Below the pieces are notes generated by a model. It saw only the letters and a list, made by a program, of their open reading frames with translations, had not been told where the DNA came from and ran no database searches. Made by a program: the position numbers and the translations under genes. Below, in pieces: positions 35,498-44,710 of a stretch of 64,000 nt of DNA. Position 1 is the stretch's first letter. Every line of letters begins with the position of its first letter. The stretch comes from Pseudomonas sp. A34-9 (lineage in GTDB: Bacteria; Pseudomonadota; Gammaproteobacteria; Pseudomonadales; Pseudomonadaceae): assembly GCF_029543085.1 (NCBI RefSeq), contig NZ_CP119967.1, forward strand, positions 558,001-622,000. Reading direction: 5' to 3'.

Positions 35498-35940
35498 ACA
35501 AGTTGCGCGATCGCTATCGAGTCGACCTCGCGGGGCTGCAAGCCGCCTGCGAGGCCAACTACGCGCGCCTGATGCGACTGCTACCGGACATGCGCAACGA
35601 GCCCGAGGCGCGGCGCATCGCCGTGACCCAGGGCGAGCAGATGCTCGGCGTGCTGGCCCTCGAAGTGTTGCAAACCTGCCCTTACACCACGACGTTGCAA
35701 GTGCGTCAGGAACACAGCCTGCCGTGGCTGCCGGTGCCGCAACTGGAAGTGCAGGTCTATCACGACGCGCGCATGGCCGAAGTGGTCAGCGCCGAGCATG
35801 CACGACGCTTTCGCGGCATCTATCCTTACCCGAACGCGGCGATGCATCAGCCAGATGAAAAGGCCCAGCTCAATCTGTTCCTGGGGGAATGGCTGAGTCA
35901 TTGCCTGGCGTTGGGGCACGAGTACGAAGTCGTACGCTAG
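35488..35940 (+). CDS. DUF1249 family protein
   Basis: A 150 aa conserved gammaproteobacterial protein of unknown function (YqiB-type). Visible family segments are YRVDLAGLQAACEANYARLMRLLP near the N-terminus, CPYTTTLQVRQEH, and LEVQVYHDARMAEVVSAE. No signal peptide or membrane helix. The ATG at 35488 is preceded by GAGGGGG and overlaps nudF by 10 bases. The nudF-yqiB-cpdA-yqiA-parE order is conserved with E. coli and PAO1, suggesting a long-standing but unexplained association. Confidence 0.9.
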   Translation: MVVNKLRDRYRVDLAGLQAACEANYARLMRLLPDMRNEPEARRIAVTQGEQMLGVLALEVLQTCPYTTTLQVRQEHSLPWLPVPQLEVQVYHDARMAEVVSAEHARRFRGIYPYPNAAMHQPDEKAQLNLFLGEWLSHCLALGHEYEVVR

Positions 35941-36038
35941 TTGTGAACTGCGTCCGGTTCGGCAGTTTCCTCTTTCAGTGATCCCCCAGCATAATTGCGG
36001 CACTATCGATTCCGTGCTTTTTGCCCTGGGAGAACGCC

Positions 36039-36854
36039 TTGCCGAGCGTATCCACGTTGACCTCCGCCGATTCGCCGCTGCTGGTGCAGTTGTCCGACAG
36101 CCATCTGTTCGCTGAAGCGCACGGCACGCTGCTGGGCATGAACACCCGTGAAAGCCTGCAAAAGGTCATCGAGTTGGTGCTGGGGCAGCAGCCGCAGATC
36201 GACCTGATGCTGGCCACCGGCGATATCTCGCAGGACGGCACGCTGGAGTCGTACCAGCAGTTTCGCCAGATGAGCGCGCAGATCAACGCGCCGGCGCGCT
36301 GGATTCCCGGCAATCACGACGAACCGATGATCATGGCCCAGGCCGCCGTGCAGAGCACGCTGCTGGAGCCTGTGGTGGATATCGGCAACTGGCGGGTGAC
36401 CCTGCTGGATTCGGCAGTGCCGGGCTCGGTGCCGGGGTATCTTCAGGATGATCAATTGCAGCTGCTGGCGCGCTCGCTGAGCGAAGCGCCGGAGCGCCAT
36501 CATCTGATTTGTTTTCACCATCACCCGGTGTCGATCGGTTGCGCGTGGATGGAGCCGATTGGTTTGCGCAATCCCGAGGCGTTTTTCGAGGTGCTGGATC
36601 GTTTTCCACAGGCCCGCGCGGTGTTGTGGGGGCATGTGCATCAGGAGATTGATCGCCAGCGCAATGGCGTGCGCTTGATGGCGTCGCCGTCGACCTGCAT
36701 CCAGTTTGAACCGGGCAGTGAGGACTTCAAGGTCGGTGAGCAGGCGCCGGGGTATCGCTGGTTGCGGTTGTTGCCGGATGGGCGGCTGGAAACCGGCGTC
36801 GAACGCGTCACCGACTTCGCCTTCACTATCGATTACGGCTCTGACGGTTACTGA
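36039..36854 (+). CDS. cpdA: 3',5'-cyclic-AMP phosphodiesterase CpdA
   Basis: A class III metallophosphoesterase that degrades cAMP and so tunes Vfr/CRP signalling. The protein is 271 aa. Metal-binding motifs in order: QLSDSHLF (DxH), GDISQDG (GDxxxxG), GNHDE, HHHPV and GHVHQ, all intact. The TTG at 36039 was chosen: GGGAG lies 6 bases upstream and the product begins MPSVSTLTS as in relatives; TTG 36021 is the alternative. Third gene of the nudF cluster. Confidence 0.94.
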   Translation: MPSVSTLTSADSPLLVQLSDSHLFAEAHGTLLGMNTRESLQKVIELVLGQQPQIDLMLATGDISQDGTLESYQQFRQMSAQINAPARWIPGNHDEPMIMAQAAVQSTLLEPVVDIGNWRVTLLDSAVPGSVPGYLQDDQLQLLARSLSEAPERHHLICFHHHPVSIGCAWMEPIGLRNPEAFFEVLDRFPQARAVLWGHVHQEIDRQRNGVRLMASPSTCIQFEPGSEDFKVGEQAPGYRWLRLLPDGRLETGVERVTDFAFTIDYGSDGY

Positions 36855-36863
36855 TTGCCAATC

Positions 36864-37047
36864 AAAAACCCCTCACCCCAACCCTCTCCCGGAGGGAGAG
36901 GGGGCTGACCGAGGTGTCTGGCATTATCCATCGACCTGAAAGAATGTGTCGATTATGGATTCGCTGAAGCTCGCTCAAGTCGGTGTAGCTCTTGAATATC
37001 CCCCAATCAGTCCCCTCTACCTCTGGGAGAGGGCTAGGGTGAGGGCT
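36864..37047. repeat. MITE-like intergenic element, copy 1 (184 bp)
   Basis: The ends are inverted: AACCCCTCACCCCAACCCTC at the left and GAGGGCTAGGGTGAGGGCT at the right. Just inside each end is a self-complementary block (CCCTCTCC-CGGA-GGGAGAGG at the left). The interior (CGACCTGAAAGA, CGATTATGGATTC, AAGTCGGTGTAGCTC, GAATATCCCCCAATC) matches copy 2 at 44441-44642 closely. It carries no gene. It fills most of the 289-base gap between cpdA and yqiA; nothing else is seen there. Confidence 0.8.
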
Positions 37048-37143
37048 GCCCCCGCTGAATGACCAATTTCTTGAAACCACCCCCAATCCGCTCTTCTCTC
37101 CCTGTAAACTCCGCAAACCCAAACCGACACCCAGGGAGCTCAA

Positions 37144-37752
37144 ATGTCCGGTTCGATCCTCTATATCCACGGTTTCAACAGCGCTCCGGCCTCGAAAAAG
37201 GCCTGTCAGCTGGTCGCGGTGATGGAGCGGCTGGGTTTGAGCGAACACCTGCGGGTTCCAGCCCTGCATCACCACCCGCGCGAAGCCATCGGTCAGTTGG
37301 AACATGCGATTGCCGAACTGGGCAGCCCGCTGCTGGTGGGAAGCTCACTCGGCGGCTACTATGCGACTCACCTGGCCGAGCGCCATGGCCTGAAAGCCCT
37401 GCTGGTCAACCCGGCGGTCAGCCCGCACCGGATGTTCGACGGCTATCTGGGCACGCAGAAAAACCTGTATACCGATGAAACCTGGGAATTGACCCACGAC
37501 CACGTAACGGCTCTGGCCGAACTGGAAGTGCCGGCACCCCAGGATGCACAGCGCTATCAGGTCTGGTTGCAGACCGGCGATGAAACACTGGATTATCGCC
37601 TCGCCCAGCAGTATTACCGCGCCTGCGCCCTGCGTATTCAGGCCGGCGGCGACCACAGTTTTCAGGGTTTCGCCGGGCAATTGCCGGCGTTGCTGAGTTT
37701 TGCCGGCATTGGCGCCGATGTGTATCAGGCAATCGATTTCACCGCATTGTGA
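37144..37752 (+). CDS. yqiA: YqiA-type alpha/beta hydrolase (esterase)
   Basis: A 202 aa alpha/beta-hydrolase; E. coli YqiA hydrolyses short-chain acyl esters. N-terminal ILYIHGFNSAP is the oxyanion region, GSSLGGYYAT near residue 70 holds the nucleophile Ser, and GGDHSFQGF near 172 supplies the catalytic His. GGGAG precedes the ATG by 7 bases. It is separated from cpdA by the MITE-like element and lies 41 bases before parE, as in E. coli where yqiA precedes parE. Physiological substrate unknown. Confidence 0.9.
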   Translation: MSGSILYIHGFNSAPASKKACQLVAVMERLGLSEHLRVPALHHHPREAIGQLEHAIAELGSPLLVGSSLGGYYATHLAERHGLKALLVNPAVSPHRMFDGYLGTQKNLYTDETWELTHDHVTALAELEVPAPQDAQRYQVWLQTGDETLDYRLAQQYYRACALRIQAGGDHSFQGFAGQLPALLSFAGIGADVYQAIDFTAL

Positions 37753-37793
37753 AGTCTTGCCCCTATTTCATGAATGACTGACGACGAGACCCT

Positions 37794-39701
37794 ATGGCCA
37801 CTCCCAGCGCTAGCTCTTATAACGCCGACGCCATCGAAGTCCTCTCGGGCCTCGACCCGGTGCGCAAACGCCCCGGCATGTACACCGACACCAGTCGGCC
37901 GAACCACCTTGCCCAGGAAGTCATCGACAACAGCGTTGACGAAGCCCTGGCCGGTCACGCCAAATCGGTACAGGTCATCCTGCACGCCGACCACTCGCTG
38001 GAAGTCAGCGACGACGGTCGTGGCATGCCGGTCGACATTCACCCGGAAGAGGGCGTGTCGGGTGTTGAGCTGATCCTCACCAAGCTCCACGCGGGCGGCA
38101 AGTTTTCCAACAAGAACTACCAGTTCTCCGGCGGTCTGCACGGCGTGGGTATTTCCGTGGTCAACGCCTTGTCGACCGAAGTGCGCGTGCGCGTAAAGCG
38201 TGACGGTAACGAATACCAGATGACCTTCACCGACGGCTTCAAAGCCTCGGAGCTGGAAATCGTCGGCACCGTCGGTAAACGCAATACCGGCACCAGCGTG
38301 TACTTCGCGCCGGATCCGAAGTATTTCGATTCACCAAAATTCTCCATCAGCCGCCTCAAGCACGTCCTCAAGGCCAAGGCTGTTCTATGCCCGGGCTTGC
38401 TGGTCAGCTTTGAAGACAAAGGCACCGGCGAGAAAGTCGAGTGGCATTACGAAGACGGCCTGCGCTCGTATCTGGTCGACGCCGTCAGCGAATTCGAACG
38501 CCTGCCGGACGAGCCATTCTGCGGCGCCTTTGCCGGTAACAAAGAAGCCGTCGACTGGGCGCTGCTGTGGCTGCCGGAAGGTGGCGACGCGGTGCAGGAA
38601 AGCTACGTCAACCTGATCCCGACGGCGCAGGGCGGTACCCACGTCAACGGTTTGCGTCAGGGCCTGCTAGATGCGATGCGCGAGTTCTGCGAATTCCGCA
38701 GCCTGCTGCCACGCGGCGTGAAGCTGGCGCCGGAAGACGTCTGGGAACGAATCGCTTTCGTCCTGTCGATGAAAATGCAGGAACCGCAGTTCTCCGGCCA
38801 GACCAAAGAGCGTCTGTCGTCCCGTGAAGCGGCGGCGTTCGTTTCCGGTGTGGTCAAAGACGCTTTCAGCCTGTGGCTCAACGCTAACCCGGAAACCGGT
38901 CTGGCCCTGGCCGAACTGGCGATCAACAACGCCGGTCGCCGCCTCAAGGCGAGCAAAAAGGTCGAACGTAAACGCGTCACGCAGGGCCCCGCGTTGCCGG
39001 GCAAACTGGCCGACTGCGCCGGTCAGGACCCGATGCGTTCCGAACTGTTCCTGGTCGAAGGTGATTCCGCCGGCGGTTCCGCCAAGCAAGCGCGGGACAA
39101 GGAATTCCAGGCGATCCTGCCGTTGCGCGGCAAGATCCTCAACACCTGGGAAGTCGACGGTAGCGAAGTGCTCGCCAGCCAGGAAGTACACAACATTGCC
39201 GTGGCCATCGGTGTCGATCCGGGCGCGGCGGACATGAGCCAGTTGCGTTACGGCAAGATCTGCATCCTCGCCGACGCCGACTCCGACGGTCTGCACATTG
39301 CCACGCTGCTTTGCGCGTTGTTCGTCCAGCATTTCCGCCCGCTGGTGGATGCCGGTCACGTCTACGTGGCGATGCCGCCGCTGTACCGCATCGACTTGGG
39401 TAAAGAGATCTACTACGCCCTCGACGAAGCCGAGCGCGACGGCATTCTTGATCGTCTGGTCGCCGAGAAGAAACGCGGCAAACCACAGGTCACCCGATTC
39501 AAAGGTCTGGGTGAAATGAACCCGCCGCAGCTGCGCGAAACCACCATGGACCCGAACACCCGGCGCCTGGTGCAACTGACGCTGGGTGAAGATTTTGCCG
39601 AAACCTCGGAAATGATGGACATGCTGCTGGCGAAGAAACGCGCCGGTGACCGCAAGACCTGGCTCGAATCCAAAGGCAACCTCGCCGAGGTCCTGGCCTG
39701 A
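37794..39701 (+). CDS. parE: DNA topoisomerase IV subunit B
   Basis: ATPase subunit of topoisomerase IV, which unlinks daughter chromosomes. The protein is 635 aa. The GHKL ATPase domain shows VIDNSVDEALAGH, DDGRGMPVDIH and GGLHGVGISVVNAL. The TOPRIM domain has EGDSAGGSAKQARD near residue 419 and DADSDGLHI. Domain order and length match ParE and distinguish it from GyrB, which is longer. Its stop overlaps the next start by 1 base. Confidence 0.97.
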   Translation: MATPSASSYNADAIEVLSGLDPVRKRPGMYTDTSRPNHLAQEVIDNSVDEALAGHAKSVQVILHADHSLEVSDDGRGMPVDIHPEEGVSGVELILTKLHAGGKFSNKNYQFSGGLHGVGISVVNALSTEVRVRVKRDGNEYQMTFTDGFKASELEIVGTVGKRNTGTSVYFAPDPKYFDSPKFSISRLKHVLKAKAVLCPGLLVSFEDKGTGEKVEWHYEDGLRSYLVDAVSEFERLPDEPFCGAFAGNKEAVDWALLWLPEGGDAVQESYVNLIPTAQGGTHVNGLRQGLLDAMREFCEFRSLLPRGVKLAPEDVWERIAFVLSMKMQEPQFSGQTKERLSSREAAAFVSGVVKDAFSLWLNANPETGLALAELAINNAGRRLKASKKVERKRVTQGPALPGKLADCAGQDPMRSELFLVEGDSAGGSAKQARDKEFQAILPLRGKILNTWEVDGSEVLASQEVHNIAVAIGVDPGAADMSQLRYGKICILADADSDGLHIATLLCALFVQHFRPLVDAGHVYVAMPPLYRIDLGKEIYYALDEAERDGILDRLVAEKKRGKPQVTRFKGLGEMNPPQLRETTMDPNTRRLVQLTLGEDFAETSEMMDMLLAKKRAGDRKTWLESKGNLAEVLA

Positions 39702-40690
39702 TGCGGTTTGGCTGGGCCTTGGCGGGTGCCTTGCTGCTGAGTGCGATGACGGTATCGGCCGAGCCGTTACAGGAATTGCGCCTGCTCTCCGAGCATCCGG
39801 TCGACGGCATGCGCGGCGGCAATCTGTCGGGGCTGGCGCTGTGCGGCAATGAGTTGTGGACGGTGTCTGACCGCGATGACGACCAGATCTACCGGCTGAA
39901 AACCGCTGATCAGGTCTGGCAGGCGGAAACGCTGCACATTGACGTGCCGCCGGTGCCGGACAGCGGTTTGCCGTGGGGCTTGAGTTCGCGCACCTGGGCG
40001 GCGTCGTTCATCCGTGGCGGTGATCTGGATTTCGAGGGTATTACCTGCGACAGCGCCGGCAATCGCTACATCGTCAGCGAGGCCCATGCCGCCGTGTTGC
40101 AAGTGCCGCCACAAGGCCCGGCGTCGTGGCTGAAAATCTCACCGATGCTGGTGAAAGAAGCCCGGGCCAGTGGCATGTTGTTGCACTTCAATGCGCTGTT
40201 CGAAGGTCTGGCGATCAATCCGGCGGGCGATCAGTTATGGCTGGCGGCCGAGCGTGAGCGTCGTGGCTTGCTGAAGATCAAGCGCCAGCAAACGGTCTGG
40301 GATTGTGACGGTGCTTGCGTGCTGCTCAGCGAAGCCGGGGTCGAGATGCAGCCGCCGCAATTTCCCAAGGCCCGCGCCGTTTCGCGGGACTTCGCTGATC
40401 TCTCGCTGTTCAACGGCAAGCTGTTTACCCTTGAACGCAACGCCTTTCAGATTTGCCGCCGCGATGCGGTGACCGCCAAGGTCGAGCAATGCTGGTCGTA
40501 TGCCGAAGATGCCTTGCAGCCACAGCGCCAGTACTCACAGGCCTACGGCCTGGCGGAAGCGCTGGTGGTGGATGCGCAGGGCGCCTGGATCGGTATCGAC
40601 AATAATGATGGTGTCCGCAACGACGGCGAAAAGCGCCCGATCGTCTGGCGCTTTGCCGCGCCGGACGGCGGCTGGAGCGCCAAGCCGTGA
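39701..40690 (+). CDS. Secreted phytase-like esterase domain protein
   Basis: A 329 aa exported protein. Signal peptide about residues 1-20 (cleavage before EPLQEL). The rest fits the 'esterase-like activity of phytase' beta-propeller family: GGNLSGLALCGNELWTVSDR, DLDFEGITCDSAGNRYIVSE, ALFEGLAINPAGDQLWLAAE and a C-terminal GIDNNDGVRNDGEKRPIVW, whose acidic residues could bind Ca. It starts on the last base of the parE stop and overlaps the next gene by 4 bases. Function is unknown. PAO1 PA4966 is the match. Confidence 0.8.
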   Translation: MRFGWALAGALLLSAMTVSAEPLQELRLLSEHPVDGMRGGNLSGLALCGNELWTVSDRDDDQIYRLKTADQVWQAETLHIDVPPVPDSGLPWGLSSRTWAASFIRGGDLDFEGITCDSAGNRYIVSEAHAAVLQVPPQGPASWLKISPMLVKEARASGMLLHFNALFEGLAINPAGDQLWLAAERERRGLLKIKRQQTVWDCDGACVLLSEAGVEMQPPQFPKARAVSRDFADLSLFNGKLFTLERNAFQICRRDAVTAKVEQCWSYAEDALQPQRQYSQAYGLAEALVVDAQGAWIGIDNNDGVRNDGEKRPIVWRFAAPDGGWSAKP

Positions 40691-41211
40691 GCCAGCAACC
40701 ACCGGGCAAGCGCGCCGGGCGGGTGCTGATGATTCTGGCGTGGTGCGCGGCACTGTTTCTGGCCACGCGGTTTTTCGGCCAGTGGGAACAGCGCCAGCAG
40801 AATCCGAACGTGGTGGTCAGCTCGGAGCAGGGCGAAGGTTTTATCGAAGTGAAGCTGGCCGGCAACGCCCAAGGGCATTTTGTCGCCAGCGGTCAGATCA
40901 ACGGCGAACCGGTGGAGTTCATGCTCGACACCGGCGCAACCGATGTAGCGATCCCGGCGGATCTGGCCAAGCGTTTGAAGCTGGAAGAAGGTTTCGGTGT
41001 GACCCTGAGCACGGCCAACGGCCTGAGCCAGGGTTATCGGACCAAAATCGACCGCCTGCAACTGGGCGACATCGTGCTGCGGGACGTCCGCGCACTGGTC
41101 GCGCCGGGGCTGCATGGCGATCAGGTGCTGCTCGGCATGAGCGCCCTGAACAAACTTGAATTTACTCAGCGCGGTGGCACCATGCTGCTGCGCCAGACAA
41201 CGAACCGATGA
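40687..41211 (+). CDS. Membrane-anchored retropepsin-like aspartic protease
   Basis: A 174 aa clan AA aspartic protease (TIGR02281 type). One N-terminal membrane anchor (about residues 12-30), then a periplasmic retropepsin-like domain with the active-site motif [13 protein letters not shown], Asp 81. [10 protein letters not shown] near the C-terminus matches the second family motif. One catalytic Asp per chain means it should work as a dimer. The GTG start overlaps the previous stop (GTGA). It precedes parC by 7 bases. PAO1 PA4965 is the match; substrates unknown. Confidence 0.86.
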   Translation: MSQQPPGKRAGRVLMILAWCAALFLATRFFGQWEQRQQNPNVVVSSEQGEGFIEVKLAGNAQGHFVASGQINGEPVEFMLDTGATDVAIPADLAKRLKLEEGFGVTLSTANGLSQGYRTKIDRLQLGDIVLRDVRALVAPGLHGDQVLLGMSALNKLEFTQRGGTMLLRQTTNR

Positions 41212-41218
41212 GGCCTGC

Positions 41219-43483
41219 ATGAGCAACCCCCTTGATCTCAGCCTGGACGGTGTAGAACGCCGCTCGCTGGCCGACTTCACCGAAAGTGCCTACCTCAACT
41301 ACTCTATGTACGTGATCATGGACCGTGCCTTGCCGCATATCGGCGACGGTCTGAAACCGGTACAGCGTCGCATCATTTATGCGATGAGCGAGTTGGGCCT
41401 GGACGCCGATTCCAAGCACAAGAAGTCGGCGCGTACCGTCGGCGACGTGCTCGGTAAATTCCACCCGCACGGCGACTCGGCGTGCTACGAAGCGATGGTG
41501 CTGATGGCCCAGCCGTTCAGCTATCGCTACACGCTGGTCGACGGCCAGGGTAACTGGGGTGCGCCGGACGATCCGAAGTCCTTCGCCGCCATGCGTTACA
41601 CCGAAGCGCGCCTGTCGCGTTATTCCGAAGTGCTGCTCAGCGAACTCGGCCAGGGCACTGCCGACTGGGGCCCGAACTTCGACGGCACCCTGCAGGAGCC
41701 GCTGGTGCTGCCGGCGCGCCTGCCGAACATTCTGCTCAACGGCACCACCGGCATCGCCGTGGGCATGGCCACTGACGTGCCGCCGCACAACCTGCGCGAA
41801 GTCGCGACTGCGTGCGTGCGTCTGCTCGATGAGCCGAAAGCCACGGTCGAACAGCTCTGCGAACACATTCAGGGCCCGGACTATCCGACCGAAGCGGAAA
41901 TCATCACGCCGCGCGCCGACCTGCTGAAAATGTACGAAACCGGCAAGGGCTCGGTGCGCATGCGCGCCGTGTATCACGTCGAGGACGGCGACATCATCGT
42001 CACCGCGCTGCCGCACCAGGTCTCCGGCGCCAAAGTGTTGGAGCAGATCGCCGCGCTGATGCAGGCGAAACCGTCGAAAGCCCCGCAGATCGCTGACCTG
42101 CGCGACGAATCCGACCACGAAAACCCATGCCGCATCGTGATCATTCCGGTCAACAGCCGCGTCGATCACGACGCACTGATGCAGCACCTGTTCGCCAGCA
42201 CCGAGCTGGAGTCGACCTACCGGGTCAACGTCAACATCATCGGTCTGGACGGCAAGCCGCAGCTGAAAAACCTGCGCGCGTTGCTGGTCGAGTGGCTGGA
42301 ATTCCGCGTGCAGACCGTGCGTCGCCGCCTGCAATTCCGCCTCGACAAGGTCGAGCGTCGTCTGCACCTGTTGGACGGTTTGTTGATCGCTTACCTCAAC
42401 CTCGATGAAGTGATTCACATCATCCGCACCGAGGAGCATCCGAAGGCCAAGCTGATCGAGCGCTTCGCCCTGAGCGAGATTCAGGCCGACTACATCCTCG
42501 ACACCCGTCTGCGGCAGTTGGCGCGACTGGAAGAGATGAAACTGCGCGACGAGCAGGACGAGCTGCTCAAGGAACAAGCCAAGCTGCAAGCGCTGCTGGG
42601 CAGCGAAGCCAAGCTGAAGAAGCTGGTGCGTACCGAGCTGATCAAGGACGCCGAAACCTATGGCGATGACCGCCGTTCGCCAATCGTCGAGCGTACCGAA
42701 GCGAAAGCGTTGACCGAGCACGATCTGCTGCCGAACGAAAAAGTCACCGTGGTGTTGTCGGAAAAAGGCTGGATCCGTTCGGCCAAAGGTCACGAGATCG
42801 ACGCCACCGGCCTGTCGTACAAGGCGGGCGATGGCTTCAAGACCTCGGCGGCGGGGCGTTCCAACCAGTCTGCCGTGGTGATTGACTCCACCGGCCGCAG
42901 CTATTCGGTTGCCGCCCATACGCTGCCGTCGGCGCGTGGCCAGGGTGAACCGTTGACGGGTCGTCTGACACCGCCACCGGGCGCGACCTTCGAATGCGTG
43001 TTGATGCCGGAAGATGACGCGTTGTACGTGATCGCTTCCGACGCCGGTTACGGTTTTGTGGTTAAAGGCGAAGACCTGCAAGCCAAGAACAAGGCCGGTA
43101 AAGCCCTGTTGAGTCTGCCGAACAACGCCAAAGTGATCGCGCCACGTCCGGTGGCCGATCGTGAACAGAACTGGCTGGCCTCGGTCACGACCGAAGGTCG
43201 CCTGCTGATCTTCAAAATCAGCGATCTGCCACAATTAGGGAAGGGCAAAGGCAACAAGATCATCGGTATTTCCGGTGAACGTGTGGCCAGTCGCGAAGAA
43301 TATGTCACGGACATCGCCGTGCTTCCGGAAGGCGCCACGTTGGTGCTGCAGGCCGGAAAACGGACCCTGTCGCTGAAAGCCGACGACCTCGAACACTACA
43401 AAGGTGAGCGTGGCCGTCGCGGGAATAAACTCCCGAGGGGCTTCCAGCGGGTGGATGCGCTGCTCGTCGAAAACCTCAATTAA
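41219..43483 (+). CDS. parC: DNA topoisomerase IV subunit A
   Basis: DNA-cleaving subunit of topoisomerase IV, 754 aa. The catalytic Tyr is residue 127 in [10 protein letters not shown]. The quinolone-determining region reads [10 protein letters not shown] with Ser 87 and Glu 91, the sensitive-type residues in P. aeruginosa numbering. The C-terminal beta-pinwheel begins near residue 500 and is shorter than in GyrA, as expected. The ATG at 41219 was chosen over a frame starting inside the protease gene. The two subunits are separated by two unrelated coupled genes. Confidence 0.97.
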   Translation: MSNPLDLSLDGVERRSLADFTESAYLNYSMYVIMDRALPHIGDGLKPVQRRIIYAMSELGLDADSKHKKSARTVGDVLGKFHPHGDSACYEAMVLMAQPFSYRYTLVDGQGNWGAPDDPKSFAAMRYTEARLSRYSEVLLSELGQGTADWGPNFDGTLQEPLVLPARLPNILLNGTTGIAVGMATDVPPHNLREVATACVRLLDEPKATVEQLCEHIQGPDYPTEAEIITPRADLLKMYETGKGSVRMRAVYHVEDGDIIVTALPHQVSGAKVLEQIAALMQAKPSKAPQIADLRDESDHENPCRIVIIPVNSRVDHDALMQHLFASTELESTYRVNVNIIGLDGKPQLKNLRALLVEWLEFRVQTVRRRLQFRLDKVERRLHLLDGLLIAYLNLDEVIHIIRTEEHPKAKLIERFALSEIQADYILDTRLRQLARLEEMKLRDEQDELLKEQAKLQALLGSEAKLKKLVRTELIKDAETYGDDRRSPIVERTEAKALTEHDLLPNEKVTVVLSEKGWIRSAKGHEIDATGLSYKAGDGFKTSAAGRSNQSAVVIDSTGRSYSVAAHTLPSARGQGEPLTGRLTPPPGATFECVLMPEDDALYVIASDAGYGFVVKGEDLQAKNKAGKALLSLPNNAKVIAPRPVADREQNWLASVTTEGRLLIFKISDLPQLGKGKGNKIIGISGERVASREEYVTDIAVLPEGATLVLQAGKRTLSLKADDLEHYKGERGRRGNKLPRGFQRVDALLVENLN

Positions 43484-43524
43484 GCGCCCTAGAGCGCTCG
43501 ATCTACGATTTAACGCGTAGATCG
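43483..43524. terminator. Double stem-loop after parC
   Basis: AGCGC/GCGCT (43483-43498) is followed by a perfect 9 bp stem, CGATCTACG and CGTAGATCG (43499-43524) with loop ATTTAACG. There is only a short CTTT downstream, so it is a weak or Rho-assisted end. The rest of the 174-base gap to the next gene shows nothing certain. Confidence 0.4.
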
Positions 43525-43657
43525 ACGCTTTGGCGCTGGAGTCGGAACGCATATTCACGGATGATATGGCCTTTCCAAACGCCGGCGTGGCCGAGCGTTC
43601 TTCATATTTATTGAGTATTTTCACTGTGGTCAGCCTTGTGGCGGCCACCTGGACGGG

Positions 43658-44371
43658 ATGATGACTGCTCTGCGCCCCCTTATTTTCCTGCTCGCCGGCG
43701 TTTTGGGCCTGGCGGGTTGCAGCGTTCACCAGCCGGTGTCGCTGTATCAACTGGACAGCGGAAGTCCGGTTCAGCCTGCGCAAAGCGCAGGCATGGCGGT
43801 TTTGTTAGGCCCGGTAGTGGTAGCCGATTACCTGCAACGCGAGACATTGCTGCAACGTCAACCGGACGGCAGTCTGCAAGCGGCGACCGACGGTCGTTGG
43901 GCGGGTAGCCTTTCGTCGGATATCGATCAGTTGTTGATGCGTCAGGTGGCGGGGCATCTGGACAGCCAGCGTGTGGTACTGGCGCCGGCAACCGGTGGGT
44001 TCACTCCGGATGTGCAGGTGTTGCTGACCATCACGCGTCTGGACTCGGGTGAAAAACAACCGGCGATTCTTGATGCGCAGTGGCGTCTGATCGACCGTCG
44101 TGGTCAGGTACGCGACAACCGCATCGTTCATCTGCAAGAGCTGCATGCCGGTAGTACGGCTTCGCAGGTGCAGGCGCAAGGGATTCTGTTGCAGCGTCTG
44201 GCCGAGCAACTGTCGGTGGCGCTCAAGCCGCTGGCCAATCAGCCACCTGTGGCCGAGGCACCGCGTAAGGCAGCACCGAAGCCGGCAGCGCCGGCGGCGG
44301 AAGCCGAGAAGCAGCCGAAGATTCCGATGGCATCACCGATTCGTACCGATATGGAAGTGTTCCGCTTCTAA
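43658..44371 (+). CDS. PqiC/ABC_trans_aux-family outer-membrane lipoprotein
   Basis: A 237 aa predicted lipoprotein: MMTALRPLIFLLAGVLGLAGC, Cys at residue 21. The family (PqiC, DUF330) works with MCE-domain transporters moving lipids across the envelope. Typical segments are SLYQLDSG, VLLGPVVVADYLQRETLL and WAGSLSSDIDQLLMRQV. A Pro/Ala/Lys-rich tail (residues about 200-222) precedes a conserved-looking end, RTDMEVFRF. No MCE or permease genes are adjacent, so its partner must lie elsewhere. A terminator follows its stop. Confidence 0.8.
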   Translation: MMTALRPLIFLLAGVLGLAGCSVHQPVSLYQLDSGSPVQPAQSAGMAVLLGPVVVADYLQRETLLQRQPDGSLQAATDGRWAGSLSSDIDQLLMRQVAGHLDSQRVVLAPATGGFTPDVQVLLTITRLDSGEKQPAILDAQWRLIDRRGQVRDNRIVHLQELHAGSTASQVQAQGILLQRLAEQLSVALKPLANQPPVAEAPRKAAPKPAAPAAEAEKQPKIPMASPIRTDMEVFRF

Positions 44372-44392
44372 GCCTGGTTTGAGTCAAGACAG

Positions 44393-44414
44393 AGCCCGCC
44401 TTGTGCGGGCTTTG
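44393..44414 (+). terminator. Intrinsic terminator of the PqiC-like gene
   Basis: AGCCCGC (44393-44399), loop CTTGT, GCGGGCT (44405-44411), then TTGTTGT. It lies 21 bases after the stop codon. Confidence 0.8.
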
Positions 44415-44440
44415 TTGTGTCTGGGGGCGTGTAGAAGATC

Positions 44441-44642
44441 AAAAGCCCCTCATCGGAACGCCGCCCGCCTAACCCTCTCCCGGAGGGAGAGGGGACTGAC
44501 CGAGGTGTCTTGCGTCATACGTCGACCTGAAAGATCCTGGCGATTATGGATTCAAAGCAAGGCGTTCAAGTCGGTGTAGCTCCAGAATATCCCCCAATCG
44601 GTCCCCTCTCCCTCTGGGAGAGGGCTAGGGTGAGGGGCTTTT
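44441..44642. repeat. MITE-like intergenic element, copy 2 (202 bp)
   Basis: Ends AAAAGCCCCTCA and TGAGGGGCTTTT are perfect inverted repeats. Internal blocks CTCTCCCGGAGGGAGAGGGG and CCCTCTCCCTCTGGGAGAGG fold on themselves. It shares long runs with copy 1 at 36864-37047, for example CTGACCGAGGTGTCT and GGGAGAGGGCTAGGGTGAGG. It differs by an extra segment near the left end. No coding capacity. It lies between two terminators. Confidence 0.85.
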
Positions 44643-44654
44643 CAGTCACCCACA

Positions 44655-44696
44655 AAAAGCCCGCAGACAATCACTCGTCTGCGGGCTTCTTGTTTA
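44655..44696. terminator. Bidirectional terminator
   Basis: AGCCCGCAGAC (44658-44668) and GTCTGCGGGCT (44677-44687) form an 11 bp stem with an 8-base loop. A T-rich run follows on + (TTCTTGTTT) and a five-T run follows on - . It serves the minus-strand gene ending at 44711 and blocks read-through from the plus side. Confidence 0.88.
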
Positions 44697-44710
44697 GCCG
44701 AACCTAGGAC

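Noticed and set aside
37144..37478. Separate small frame near the yqiA start (37059-37478)
   Set aside because: It overlaps yqiA in another frame, with no family features.
41162..43234. 690-codon open frame antisense to parC
   Set aside because: Antisense shadow of a clear topoisomerase gene, low-complexity composition.
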